64,000 bases of DNA from Powellomyces hirtus (GCA_025526995.1 JAHLKG010000012.1:310001-374000); one strand, 5' to 3'. Positions 1 to 10,366 are shown, numbered from the stretch's first letter. The notes: generated by a model from the letters alone, not told the origin. Program-made: numbers and translations.

Positions 1-525
1 ATGCATTTGACAATGCTACACCATCATCTGCATCACAGAAAAGCTCTGTAACCCCCTTATGAAGTATACTGAAGAGTGTCCCTTGAATCCGGTCAATCCT
101 CTGCATTTCCAATAAAGTACTGGAAACGCTGATATCTCCAAGAGTATTGCCTTTGTAAGGGGGTTACAGAGCTCTTTTGTGATGCAGATGACGTCATAGC
201 ATTGTCATTGGAAACACTGATATCTCCAAGAGTATTGCCTTTGTAAAAGGGTTGCAGAGCTTTTCTGTGATGCAGATGATGGTGTAGCATTGTCAAATGC
301 GTGGAAATGTATGTATGTGAAAGTATTTTTATGTTGTAAGTCATATTGGTAATATTTTGTTTGTCAAGCATTCTAATCTATTTTTTTTTCCAATTACGTG
401 ATCACACGTGATCCAATTCAGCTCTTAGCATTACCAATATAGCAGTCACAAGCTTTGGTCAGAGTTTTCAGGTTAGAATCTAATATAAGGATTAACGTGG
501 AGTACGCAGAGCCCAAAATTCCAAT
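1..525 (-). repeat. LTR remnant of copia family E with foldback and 88-bp duplication
   Basis: This sequence matches the LTR at 63502-63869. It shares the segments for the GATGCAGATGA-type core, the ATCACACGTGATCC-like segment and the terminal ATTCCAAT. Positions 122-525 have the same orientation as the right-hand copy. Bases 1 to about 58 are instead the reverse complement of about 243-301, forming a foldback. An 88-bp direct duplication covers 122-209 and 210-297. No internal element sequence is attached here. The next 95 bases, up to 620, hold no feature I can support. Confidence 0.7.
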
Positions 526-620
526 TCCAGCTGAGCTGCAACAACTTCCATTGTACCGGCATCAGAACTGCCTACCAACACAGTTTCTTCTGTCTCTTCA
601 TCCTTGACAATCACCGTTTT

Positions 621-895
621 TGTAATGAGGCGTGGCTCACCAGCCTAAGCCTAGACACGCGTCGGGAAGGGTCCCGCGTGAGATGGATGCTAGCGTCAGC
701 ATCCCGAAGGGTACTAGACCTCAGGGATGGCCACGGATGGCCATCACGTGACCAGGGCCGCTCCGCGGCCTAGAAGAAAAGTAGGAATGCTCTGACGAGG
801 GCGCATTTAGGAAGGAGAGATTGGACAGTAGAATTAGAGATAGGGAATTCCCGAATAGAAGACTAGACTCTGGCAACGGACCTAGTATTATTACA
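621..895 (+). repeat. 5' LTR of Ty3/gypsy element G1
   Basis: This 275-bp LTR starts TGTAATGAGG and ends TATTATTACA, so its termini form the inverted repeat TGTAAT...ATTACA. A homologous LTR of identical length lies at 14296-14570 and a degraded one at 20725-20997. It is followed at once by TGGTAGCACC, the expected place of a primer-binding site beginning TGG. I cannot assign the tRNA. The gag start lies 28 bp downstream. Confidence 0.85.
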
Positions 896-923
896 TGGTA
901 GCACCACCCCGTAGACGACAACA

Positions 924-2135
924 ATGGCACGTAGCACCAGGAACAGTCCAATGGCAGTAGGAGAACCCAAAGTCGACACACCGACCGACAACCCCGTCGC
1001 AATGTTAGCTGCACAATTGGCGGAGACACAACGCCTACTGCAGGAGCAGATCGCAATGGGAGAGGCCCGCTTCGAAGCCCTTCTCTCAAGGATTCCGACT
1101 CCAGCCCAACCAGCGGTTGCAACACCACACGTCGACATCATCCTGGCGGAAGAAAACCGCGCATGAATGCAAGCTGAGAAGGAACGCCGCGAGAACCTTC
1201 GCAAGCAGCTGACACACTTCGACGGAAAAGGGAACAGTGAAGAAATGGTGTCGAAGGTCGATGAGTTCTTGAAGGTCCACACGCGCTACCTTGAGGCAAC
1301 CGACTTCAGGACGGACCACCGGGACGTCGACCACATCTCGGGGTACCTCAAGGAAACCGCCGACAAATGGTGGCAAATGCTCAGAGATGCCGGCGACCAG
1401 CCCACGACATTGGAAGAATTCACGAGGGTCCTCCGCATCCGCTTCTACCCTGCCAACTTACGAAACACCGCAGAAGCAAAGATGAAGCGGTTGGTTTTCA
1501 CCAATAGCATATCGGAGTATATCGCCAAGTTCAATACCCTTCGGGCCCAGATCGCGACACTCAACGACAAGGAGCGGCTTACCCCAAGGCAAGAACGTGA
1601 CTATTTCTTGACGGGATTCTCGACCAACCATGTCGGCCAGCGCATTCGGGACCACTGCTATGCCGCAATCATGAGGAATAATGGCGCCGAGATCCCGATC
1701 ACCGAGCTACAGAACGAAGCTCTACTATGCTACAGGATTCGAGGCTATGCAGACAATGTTGCGCGGGTAACCCCCGACGGGAGGAGACGTCAGTACGCTG
1801 CAGTCCAGCCGGCTCAGGTACATTGAGGGAACTATCAAGCACGAGAAAGGGGACGCCACACCCCCTATGGCTCAGGTCGTCCCACACGCGGTATGGACAA
1901 CTACCAAGGGATCTCACGCCGTGAGCGCACCATCTACGACGAACGCCGTGAGCGCAACGAATGTTTCAACTGCGGGGGCAAAGGGCATTACGCCCGTGGG
2001 TGCTCAGCAAGTAAAGGTAAAACCGGTGAGCATAGGACGTTCGCCGCCCCTGCAGAGATCACCAAAGGGTCCGGAGACGAGGCGGCCAGCGACGGGTGCT
2101 CAGTCAACAGCTCGGATTTTCGCCCCGGGTGCTGA
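924..2135 (+). pseudogene. gag: G1 gypsy gag (broken)
   Basis: This encodes the capsid/nucleocapsid polyprotein of a Ty3/gypsy element, which packages element RNA in cytoplasmic particles. The frame opens with MARSTRNSP and reads through a retrotransposon gag domain (W and R/F residues around 1370-1450). It continues to a CCHC zinc knuckle, CFNCGGKGHYARGC, near 1962-2003. The frame is interrupted by TGA at 1164-1166 and 1824-1826 and then ends at 2133-2135. The two internal stops are each one C-to-T change from CGA, so they are probably decay rather than natural ends. G2 carries a homologous gag at 14599-15306 with different lesions. Confidence 0.85.
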
Positions 2136-3230
2136 ACGCTTGCACCGTCTCAGTACCCCAACCCCGGATGCAAGACAAGATCCCCACGGACAGACCGGGA
2201 CCCCGCATTCACAGGAAGACATTTGTGGTCCACGGGAAGGTACAAGGGCACTTTGCCCGCATCCTAATCGATACCGGGTGTAACACCCTGATCATCAGCG
2301 ACACTTGGGCCGCCAAACACGGCCTTCGGACCTACACCTCTCCAGCCCCATTGGAGGTTCGGTGAGGCGACAGAGCAGGAAACTACGGGGCAACAAAGAT
2401 TACCTGTGGGAACCTCTTGGTGTTGACTGAGGAGAAGATCACCTACTGGGAGGATAACGTACCATTCATGGTCACACCGATCAGGGTCAATGTCATACTG
2501 GGCTTGCCATTCATATTGGGATTGGACATCCGGGGGCTCTTTGACCAAAAGGGCTTCTCAACGATGATGTTCCACCATGACGGCCAGACCCTCAGCCTTT
2601 GAGCCAAACCAACCAATCACTATTGGAAAGTACGGTTCACGTGCACCGTCCGCCTGCTCTCTCCACAAAAGGTACGGCCTCGCAGATTCCAGCTGGCAAG
2701 GCCAGCACTCAATGCAGAGAGAATTTACATGGCCAGGCAATGGAAACGCTTGATGAAGAAGGGCAAGATAACTGGTGTTTTTGAGGTACACATTGTAGAT
2801 GCAATTCCAGTCATAGAGGCTCAATTTGTACAGACAGTTGAGGCCAAGAAAAGGGCAATCTTGGAGGAACAATGCCACACCAACGCTGAAGCCAAGGCGG
2901 CAGATCAAGAGGACCCATTAGAGGCGCTGGCGGCTGACCACCCGCTCCGACCGACCTTAGAGAAATACATCAAGACGCTATTCACCGAGCAATCCGGCAT
3001 GCCTCCGGACCGAGGCAAGGACAACTTCACCATTTGGCTCAAACCCGGTTCCAAGCCCGTGATGCAGCCACTTTGGCATTTGAGCCCGGACGAGCTGGAC
3101 AAACTCGGCCAGCAAATGCAACGCTTAATCAACAAAGGTTGGATCTCACACTCTTGCAGCCCGTGGAGCGCACCTGTCCTATTCACTCCAAAGAAGGACG
3201 GTGGATTATGCTGCGGCATTGACTACCGAG
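2096..3230 (+). pseudogene. pol: G1 gypsy pol: protease and N-terminal RT, truncated by B1
   Basis: This is the pol polyprotein start in the frame overlapping the gag end. An aspartic protease motif ILIDTGCNTLI appears near 2264-2296. The linker is followed by the reverse transcriptase N-terminus, with the motif APVLFTPKKDGG near 3170-3205 and then CGIDYRVL. In-frame TGA codons at about 2363 and 2600 break it. The RT stops at 3230, where the 5' LTR of B1 begins, so the catalytic YxDD region, RNase H and integrase are absent. RT with PR upstream and no integrase between them fits Ty3/gypsy order and not copia. Confidence 0.85.
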
Positions 3231-3497
3231 TGTTGAGATTGGACTTGTGAGACAAACCTGTCAAATCGACAGTGCTCCAAAACTCCACGCCACCTTTGCT
3301 GCGCACTGTATAATTCATCTAACCACGTATGCTCAGATAGCTTGCACAGCCACTTTTCTTCTTCTTCTTAGCTTAGATCCTCTTTTTTCCACTGTTTTAC
3401 ACTTAACAACAACACAATACAAAGTACCATTGTCATAGAGAGTGTCGAGCTAGCTTCCTTCTGTTGTACTACACCTTAACCCGACCTACACATAACA
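3231..3497 (+). repeat. 5' LTR of copia element B1
   Basis: This 267-bp LTR starts TGTTGAGATTGG and ends CACATAACA. It is homologous, with roughly 15-20% difference, to the reverse complement of the B2 LTRs at 6916-7172 and 12028-12284. It interrupts the G1 reverse transcriptase, so B1 inserted after G1. No matching 3' LTR of B1 is present, so target duplication cannot be tested. Confidence 0.85.
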
Positions 3498-3511
3498 GGT
3501 TATGAGCCCTG
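3498..3511 (+). promoter_or_regulatory. B1 primer-binding site, half initiator tRNA-Met type
   Basis: GGTTATGAGCCCTG follows the LTR directly. It is the complement of CAGGGCTCATAACC, the anticodon stem-loop of fungal initiator tRNA-Met (anticodon CAT inside), not of a tRNA 3' end. This is the priming mode known from Drosophila copia, where a cleaved 5' half of tRNA-iMet is used. Confidence 0.8.
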
Positions 3512-3578
3512 ATAGCCCGCTCAATGCTTAAAAAGACAAGCATCCTGTATCCTTCTCCTCGTTGTTCAATACTTAATT

Positions 3579-5188
3579 ATGCCATTGTCCCGTAGCCCCA
3601 TTCGGACCAGGTCCGGAACAAACACTGCCCCTGCGCTGACGCAGGATTCTACAGATGAGGGTCCTCACAGTGAGGATGACAAGGGTCAAGCCACCCAACC
3701 TGACAATGAGGTCGTCACTAATGAGTATTTGGAGAAGGTGCTGTTGGAATCCCAACACATTATTGCCAAAATGCAGGAACGCATGCTGCTGGAATTGCAG
3801 CAACTCGCCGCCAAGTCACAAAGGGAGTTTCAGCACCTTGCAGCTGAATCCCAACAAGAGATGATGGAAAAGATGATTTCCACCTTTGCACAAATGCAAA
3901 TGCAGATGGCCGCTGCTGCAAACTCTCAGGCCTTCCTGGAAGACCGCCCACGCTCTTGTTCATTGGAGAATTCTTCCTCCATGTCGTCATCGATGAATCC
4001 TGTTGCAAAGGAGCTTCTTAAGCAGGTTCCCAACTTCAACGGCGATATGAGTAGTCCGCAACTGCTTCTCAAATTCATTGCAAAAATGGACGACTTCTTT
4101 GAGGTTGCATACCTACCGCCGCTTCTCAAAACAAAAATGGTGGTGAGCTCACATCCACCACTCACATCTGGTGGAGGACTCAGAAAAGCCAAGGGACCGC
4201 TCCTCAAATGTGGAACCTTCTCAAAACAACACTATGCCTGAGGTTTACACCACCAGCGTTCAGTTCAATGATCCGTGATAAGCTGGATGATCTCTCGCAA
4301 AGCACATCGGCTATTGCATACAACAATGCATTCAACAAGCTTGTCATGCAGATCTCCGACATGCACAAAGGAGAGATTGAGCACCGCTATCTCAAGGGAC
4401 TCCAAGGTCCTATCTATTTGGCCATCATCTCAAAGGATCTTTGTAATTTGGACGTCATGCAGGAAGCTGCAATTCGTCAGGAACAGCTTACCTCAGAATG
4501 GGGCGTCCGTGTGCCCAAAACTGAGTCTCACGTTGAGGCTCATGTGATGCATGGCGACCCGGACGCCACTGCCAATGCACACTTGCATCAAAAATTGTGG
4601 AAAAAACAACATTGTTGCTCAGTTCCAGGGTCTCCCTGTCTCCCCTGCGAACAAACTGGTCATTGGATGAAGGACTGCCCAAAAATGAGGGACACGCGTG
4701 AGCTCCTCAAACAACATCTGCAAGAACCCGCTGTCAAAGCAAACCTTGTTTTGGCAACTAACCACAGATCCTTGCACTCAATTGCTCTTGACTCTTGTGC
4801 AATGCATCATATCATCAAGGACGCTATCCTTCTCACCAACCTGCGACCCATCCCGGCAGTTCAAATCAGCGTCGCAAAGGGCAAAAACCTCATTGCTCAT
4901 CAAGCAGGCACGCTCACAATCAGCAACAACGATACGGACAAAACCATAGTCTGTCTCAACTTACTCTACGCACCTGAAGCGAGCCGCAACCTGGCTTCCA
5001 CATCGCCCTTAAACAAGGAGGGTTATGAAATCACATTCTCGACTAACAGTTTTTCTATTTTAAAGGACGGCCACATCATTTTGCTGCTCTGCCACAATGG
5101 AAACCTGCCATTTATTGATGGCTATGTTGAAACCACGCCGCTGCTTTTGCAACCAAGGCTGCAAAACAGAGGACTGCAATGTCTATAA
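3579..5188 (+). pseudogene. gag: B1 gag-protease region in two overlapping frames
   Basis: The first frame (3579-4241) starts MPLSRSPIRTR. It has a Gln-rich helical stretch likely to form a coiled coil (about residues 45-110). The second frame (4208-5188) carries the rest of the gag domain, the CCHC zinc knuckle CLPCEQTGHWMKDC near 4639-4680, and a protease-like segment LDSCAMHHIIKD near 4788-4820. Joining them needs a -1 shift around 4127-4170. B2 has the same break. In the protease the usual copia DSG motif reads DSC. A 1-bp deletion near 5133 (relative to B2) moves the end out of frame. The tract 3541 to about 4264 is nearly identical to B2 although the flanks differ by about 12%. Confidence 0.75.
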
Positions 5189-6747
5189 ACTATGGCATCA
5201 ACGCTTTGGGCACATCGGACAACAAGCGCTTCAAGCTGCAAATCTGATCTATTCTCTTGATCTGCCAAACAACGTCAAACTGGAGCACGTGTTGTGCTCC
5301 GGCTGCTCTCTTGGTAAATCTACCAGGCTGCCCTTTGATGGGCAAAACCCTCAACCTGCAACCAAACCTCTTGATTGCATACATTTGGACATCCTCGACA
5401 TGGGCCCCAGCCTTCTCTCTCTCTCCGGTGCCCGCTACATCCTCATGTTCATTGACAAATACACACGGTATTCCATCATCTACCTTCTCAAGACCAAAGA
5501 TCAAACCATCAATTATTGGCAAAACTATCACGCACACGCGGAATGTCATCTTGACTCCAAGATCAAGGAGCTGCGCTGCGATAATGGTGGCGAGTACTAT
5601 CCCCTGCAGGCTGAGCTGCTCGCTGATGAGATCACGTTAAACCCCACTCACCCGTACTCCTCTCAGCAAAATGGCATTGCTGAACGGTTCAACCGTATGC
5701 TCATGGACCAGGTCCAAGCAATTCTTCATGACAGCCACGCTCCTTTCAAACTTTGGGTAGAGCTTGCTATGGCCATCAACTATCTGCGTCAATGGCCGCC
5801 GTCAATGTCTCTCAACGGAGAGACCCCATACCAATGTTGGTTTGGGACCCCTGCTGATGTATCAAACCTTCGCGCTATCTGGAGCGAGGTCTACATGCAT
5901 CAGCCTGTGCACCGTCGCACACACCGCAAGCTCGGAGCTCGCGCTGTTGGACTGTTCTGACTAGTGGGATACCACTCTGCTAAACAAGGCAACTATTGCC
6001 TTTACGATGCATCGACGGATTCGATCATCGACGCACGAGACGTCACAATTAACGAGGCTGATTACATCAGCCCTGTCGCTCAGAGCAACACCTTCCCCGA
6101 ATACGTGGTTGAGCCCATTTTACTCTCTCGCAACAGTGAGGGGGGAGGGGAATTCCTGGTTAAGTGGCTCGGCTACGACGAACATGGAAACCTCTCGACA
6201 ACGTCAAGGATTCAGAGGCCTTGACACGACTCACCGGAATCAAAGATGACGGCACTCCCGTGAGTGCCAAATTGCATGCCGCATGCAGCACTGAAATCGA
6301 CAAGCCTGTCACTTACCAGGAGGCGGTCAACTTGCCATATGCAAAAGAATGGAAACAGGCGATCAATGCCAAAACTCTCATCCCACTGCACCAACATGAC
6401 TTGGAACACAGATACCATGCAAACATTGCCCGGTGTTCATCTTGTTGATTTTAAATGGGTCTTCAAAGTTAAACACAATGCCAGTGGTTCAATCAAGAAG
6501 TTCAAAGCCCGCCTTGTCGTCCGAGGTTTCACGCAGCGTGAAGGCATTGATTCCAACGAGACGTACACATCTGTCGTCATGTTTAACACCTTGCAGGCAC
6601 TACTCGCGCTTGCCGCCAAATTTGATCTTCCTGTCCATCAGATGGATGTGATCACCACATTCCTTAACGGAGATCTTGATGTAGAGATCTGGATGCAGCT
6701 TCCGGCCGGCGTTGCCGACGACATCGTCAAACTACGCCATTCCCTTT
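5165..6747 (+). pseudogene. pol: B1 pol: integrase, chromodomain, partial RT (truncated)
   Basis: The integrase starts with the HHCC zinc-binding module (KLWHQRFGHIG, then VLCSGCSLGKS) near 5190-5320. The DDE core follows: LDILDMGP, CDNGGEYY and NGIAERFNR. A TGA at 5958-5960 replaces the CGA found in B2. A chromodomain (about 6092-6236) follows but has lost 4 bp near 6180. A copia RT start, WVFKVKHNASGS to MDVITTFLNGDL, continues to 6747. There the homology to B2 ends abruptly inside the RT and unrelated copia-C integrase begins. RNase H and the 3' LTR are missing. B1 is a dead, 3'-truncated copy. Confidence 0.85.
6092..6236 (+). other. Chromodomain segment of B1, frameshifted
   Basis: This region encodes EYVVEPILLSR, then EFLVKWLGYD, before a 4-bp deletion relative to B2 removes the TWEP region from frame. 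The methyl-lysine cage positions of chromodomains (Y of EYVVE, W and Y of KWLGY) are present. See the B2 copy at 9290-9427 for the intact version. Confidence 0.8.
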
Positions 6748-6915
6748 GCCACCAAGCTGGCCTTCCCTAAGGAGCTGGTGCATTCAGATGTCTGTGGGCC
6801 AATGAGGACACTCACAATTGGAGGAGCTTGCTATTTTGTCCTCTTCATTGATGACAAGAGCAGGGCAGTCTTTCCCTATCTGCTCAAGACCAAGGCAGAG
6901 ACGCTTCCCAGCTTC
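6748..6915 (+). pseudogene. Copia family C integrase fragment (left part)
   Basis: The reading frame ELVHSDVCGPMRT, then YFVLFIDDKSRAVF, is a Ty1/copia integrase core (first catalytic Asp in HSDVCGP). It differs from families A, B and E. It is cut at 6915 by the B2 insertion and resumes at 12285 as an RT region. The last five bases, GCTTC, are the left target-site duplication of B2. The abrupt switch from B1 at 6747 has no LTR and looks like a deletion junction. Confidence 0.7.
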
Positions 6916-7172
6916 TGTTGTGCGTAGGTCCGGTTAAGGGGTAGTGCAACAGAGAAAAGCTAGCTCGACACTCTCGATGACAATGGAATGATTGTGTTAT
7001 TGTTAAGTGTAAACGATGGGTGAAGGAGAGCTACACTACGAAGAAGAAAGGTGGCTGTGCAAGCTATCTAAGCATTCGCGGTCAGATGAAGCACCGTTGC
7101 GCAGCGGGAGTCACGTGGAGTCTTGGAGCACTGTCGATTTGACAGGTTTATCTCAAAAGTCCAATCTCAACA
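6916..7172 (-). repeat. 3' LTR of B2
   Basis: This 257-bp LTR runs TGTTGTGCG...TCTCAACA on the plus strand (TGTTGAGA...ACA on the element strand). It is near-identical to 12028-12284. It ends 24 bp before the start codon of the antisense RING gene, so its antisense strand occupies that gene's promoter position. Confidence 0.92.
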
Positions 7173-7196
7173 CTCCCCCGACTTTGGAGACCAAAC

Positions 7197-7637
7197 ATGC
7201 CACAGAACGGTCGAGCTCCGAAGTGTCCCGTTTGTCTTTTTCGAGATGCCGAATTCTGTGGGGACTGTGGGCACCTGCTGTGCTTCCGGTGTTTGAAGTA
7301 CATTTGGGTGACACCTGACGACGCCGCACGCAGATGTGTTATCTGCAGGTGAGGAAGGAGCCCCGTTGTGCTGGTTTCAGGGTACTGATATCTCGCATTG
7401 CACAGAAAAGAGTGGATTAACCTCTTTGAAGGGGAAGTAACGAGAAGGCGGTGTGACAGGTGTTACAAAAGAAAAGACTGTCGGACGCCGCACGCCTGTG
7501 GAGAAAGAAACCCCTGTTTTCTGTGTGAGAGCTGTTCACGGGGTCTGGTGCATCGAAGTGGAGAGATACGTTGCCCGAAATGCAACAAGTCGGACCGTCG
7601 ATTGAGATGGTGGTTGCGGCGGGTGTATTTCAACTAG
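7197..7637 (+). CDS. Two-exon RING-finger protein gene, antisense within B2
   Basis: Exon 1 is 7197-7348. The intron is 7349-7405 (57 nt, GTGAGG donor, TACTGAT branch-like site, GCACAG acceptor). Exon 2 is 7406-7637. Splicing gives 127 residues; without it the frame stops right after CVICR. Exon 1 encodes a complete RING-HC finger: C10-x2-C13-x10-C24-x-H26-x2-C29-x2-C32-x14-C47-x2-C50. Exon 2 continues RKEW, typical after the last RING cysteines. It then has a second Cys-rich module (C67, C70, C76, C82, C88, C91, C94, C107, C110) and a basic tail ending WWLRRVYFN. RING-HC proteins are usually E3 ubiquitin ligases. The second module could be another zinc-binding fold. The gene lies between the pol stop (7698) and the 3' LTR, opposite to the element, so element RNA carries the intron unspliced. 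Function and expression are inferred. Confidence 0.7.
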
Positions 7638-7697
7638 ACTTATAATGGGTGTATATCAGTGAGATTTGGCGTAATCTGATTTCGTTCAGAGTCCAGT

Positions 7698-10366
7698 TCA
7701 ATGTCGCAGATCATCAAGTAATGGGCGAGGTAGCGGTTTCGTCAGGGCGTCAGCCAGCATGAGCTTGGACTCAATGTACTGTAGGTGAATGCGCTCGTTA
7801 CCGACGAGGTCTCGCAGGAAGTGATAACGGACATCGATGTGTTTGGTTCATTGGTGATGCGTCGGATTGGCGGCAAGCTTGATAGCGGCCTGATTGTCCT
7901 CATAGATGAGAACTGCTGTCTGCTCCGTTGCTGACAGTTCGAATAGGAGACCCTGGATCCAGAGTGCTTCCTTTGCACATTCCGCGAGTGCAATGTATTC
8001 TGCTTCTGCTGTGGATAGCGCCGTTGATTTTTGACATTAAGATTTCCATGAAATAGCAGCTCCATTGAGCATGAATACATAGCCGGAGGTTGAGCGACGC
8101 GTGTCCGTACAGCGTGCATAGTTGGCATCCGAATATCCGACAATATCTTCCCCATCTTGGAAGACAAGAGAAAGATCACTGGTTGTGTTTGCGTACGCGC
8201 AAACTTTCTTTGCGGCCGTCATGTGTGCGGCCGTCGGTGCTGCCAGAAACTGAGATAAACGGGAAACTGAGTAGGCCAGGTCAGGGCGAGTCCCTAACAT
8301 CAGATACATTAGTGTTCCAATGATCGACTGATATTCCTTGATTCCTGATGCGTCGAGGGCGTCGGCCCCATCGTGCGCGTTTAGATGTAAGGTCGGGTCC
8401 ATCGGGATGTGATGCGGCCGCATGCCGTTAAGGTTAAACTTGTCGATCATGTCTTTGATGTACTTCTGTTGGCCGATGGTAATGCATCGCTTTGGCCGGT
8501 CGCGCGTAATCTGAAGACCGAGAAGGAAAGAGATCTCCCCCATGTCCTCCATCTTGAAGCGTTCGGCAAGCGCGGATTTGAGAGCAAGCAGGTCATTGAG
8601 GTTTGATGCGAAAATCGTGAGATCATCCACGTAGACGGCAACAATCAGGATCCTTGTGTTGTCAGTCCGCTTAAGGTAGAGCGCGGTGCCAAGTTCTGAT
8701 ACTGAGAACCCGAGCTGTTAAAGAAAGGAGTCGAGAACCTTGTTCCATAGGCGCGGCGATTGTTTAAGGCCATAAAGGGAACGGCGTAGTTTGAAGACGT
8801 CGTCAGCGACGCCAGCTGGGAGCCGCATCCAGATTTCTACGTCGAGATCTCCGTTGAGAAATGCGGTGACGACATCCATCTGATGGACGTGAAGGTTGAG
8901 CTTAGCGGCAAGCGCGAGTAGCGCCCGCAAGGTGTTAAACTTGACGACGGGCGCATATGTTTCGTTGAAGTCAATGCCTTCACGCTGCGTGAAGCCTCGG
9001 GCGACGAGGCGGGCTTTGAACTTCTTGATGGAACCAGCGGCGTTGCGTTTGACTTTGAAGACCCATTTGGAATCAACAAGGTGAGTGCCAGACGGTGTTT
9101 GCGTGGTGTCCGTGTCCCACGTCTTGTTAGTGCGGTGAGATGAGAGTTCAGTGTCGATCGCTTGTTTCCACTCTTTCGCGTACGGCGAGTTGATTGCCGC
9201 CTGGTAAGTGGCGGGCTCGTCAATGTCAGTGCTGCATGCGGCATGCAGTTCGGCGATTACGGGTGTGCCGTCATCTTCGATTCCGGTGAATCGCGTCAGG
9301 GCCTCTGAATCCTTGACGTTGTCGAGGGGTTCCCATGTTGGTTCGTCGTAGCCAAGCCACTTGACCAGGAATTCCTCTCCCCCTTCGCCGTTGCGAGAGA
9401 GTAAAATGGGCTCAACCACGTATTCGGGGAAGGTGTTGCTCTGAGCGACAGGGCTGATGTAATCAGCCTCGTTAATTGTGACGTCTCGTGCGTCGATGAT
9501 CGAATCCGTCGATGCATTGTAAAGGCAATAGTTGCCTTGTTTAGTGGGGTGATATCCCACTAGTCGGAACGGTCCGACAGCGCGAGCTCCGAGCTTGCGG
9601 TGTGTGCGACGGCGCACAGGTTGATGCATATAGGGCATGCTCCAGATGGTGCGGAGGTTCGATACATCGGCAGGGGTCCCAAACCAATGTTGGTATGGGG
9701 TCTCTCCGTTGAGAGACGTTGATGGCATCCGTTGACGCAGGTAGTTGACGGCCATAGCGAGTTCTCCCCAAAGTTTGAAAGGAGCGCGGCTGTCATGAAG
9801 AATCGCTCGGACCTGGTCCATGAGCGTACGGTTGAACCGTTCAGCAATGCCATTTTGCTGAGAGGAGTACGGGTGAGTAGGGTTTAACGTGATCCCATCG
9901 GCGAGCAGCTCAGCCTGTAGGGGATAGTATTCACCGCCGTTATCGCAGCGCAGCTCCTTGATCTTGGAGTCGAGATGGCATTCAGCGTACGCGCGATAGT
10001 TTTGCCAATAATCGTTGGTTTGATCTTTGGTCTTGAGGAGGTAGATGATGGAATACCGTGTGTATTTGTCAATGAACATGAGGATGTAGCGGGCACCGGA
10101 GAGAGAGAGAAGGCTGGGGCCCATGTCGAGGATGTCCAAATGTATGCAATCAAGAGGTTTGGTTGCAGGTTGAGGGTTTTGCCCATCAAAGGGCAGCCTG
10201 GTAGATTTACCAAGAGAGCAGCCGGAGCACAACACGTGCTCCAGTTTGACGTTGTTTGGCAGATCGAGAGAGTAGATCAGATTCGCAGCTTGAAGCGCTC
10301 GTTGTCCAATGTGCCCAAAGCGTTGATGCCATAGTTTATAGACATTGCGGTCCTTTGTTTTGCAGC
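7698..10366 (-). pseudogene. pol: B2 pol: integrase, chromodomain, RT, RNase H (three stops)
   Basis: One frame runs from the frame change near 10352-10366 down to TGA at 7698-7700. The integrase HHCC module is WHQRFGHIG and VLCSGC. The DDE core carries LDILDMGP, CDNGGEYY and NGIAERFNR. A chromodomain (9290-9427) comes next. RT follows with SKWVFKVKRN, HQMDVVTAFLNGDL, YGLKQSPR and YVDDLTIF. RNase H follows with SDANYARC, AEAEYIALAE and YEDNQAA. Lesions are a TAA at 8718-8720, an in-frame 6-bp insertion giving TAA at 8037-8039, and a TGA at 7848-7850 (CGA in related elements). Otherwise all catalytic motifs are present. The copia order PR-IN-RT-RH places the chromodomain at the integrase C-terminus. 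Confidence 0.88.
9290..9427 (-). other. Intact chromodomain in Ty1/copia element B2
   Basis: The domain reads EYVVEPILLSR, an acidic loop, EFLVKWLGYDEPTWEP, LDN, then LTRF. All hallmarks of the HP1/Polycomb chromodomain are there: the EYVVE strand, (L/V)KW-x-GY, TWEP and the C-terminal helix. The three cage aromatics (Y, W, Y) are retained, so binding of methylated histone H3 is plausible. In Ty3/gypsy chromoviruses such domains at the integrase C-terminus steer insertion to heterochromatin. The location here is equivalent but in a copia element. Confidence 0.88.

Noticed and set aside
526..620. A short minus-strand frame (VIVKDEETEETVLVG) between the E LTR and G1 LTR
   Set aside because: Too short and bounded by repeats; no family recognised.
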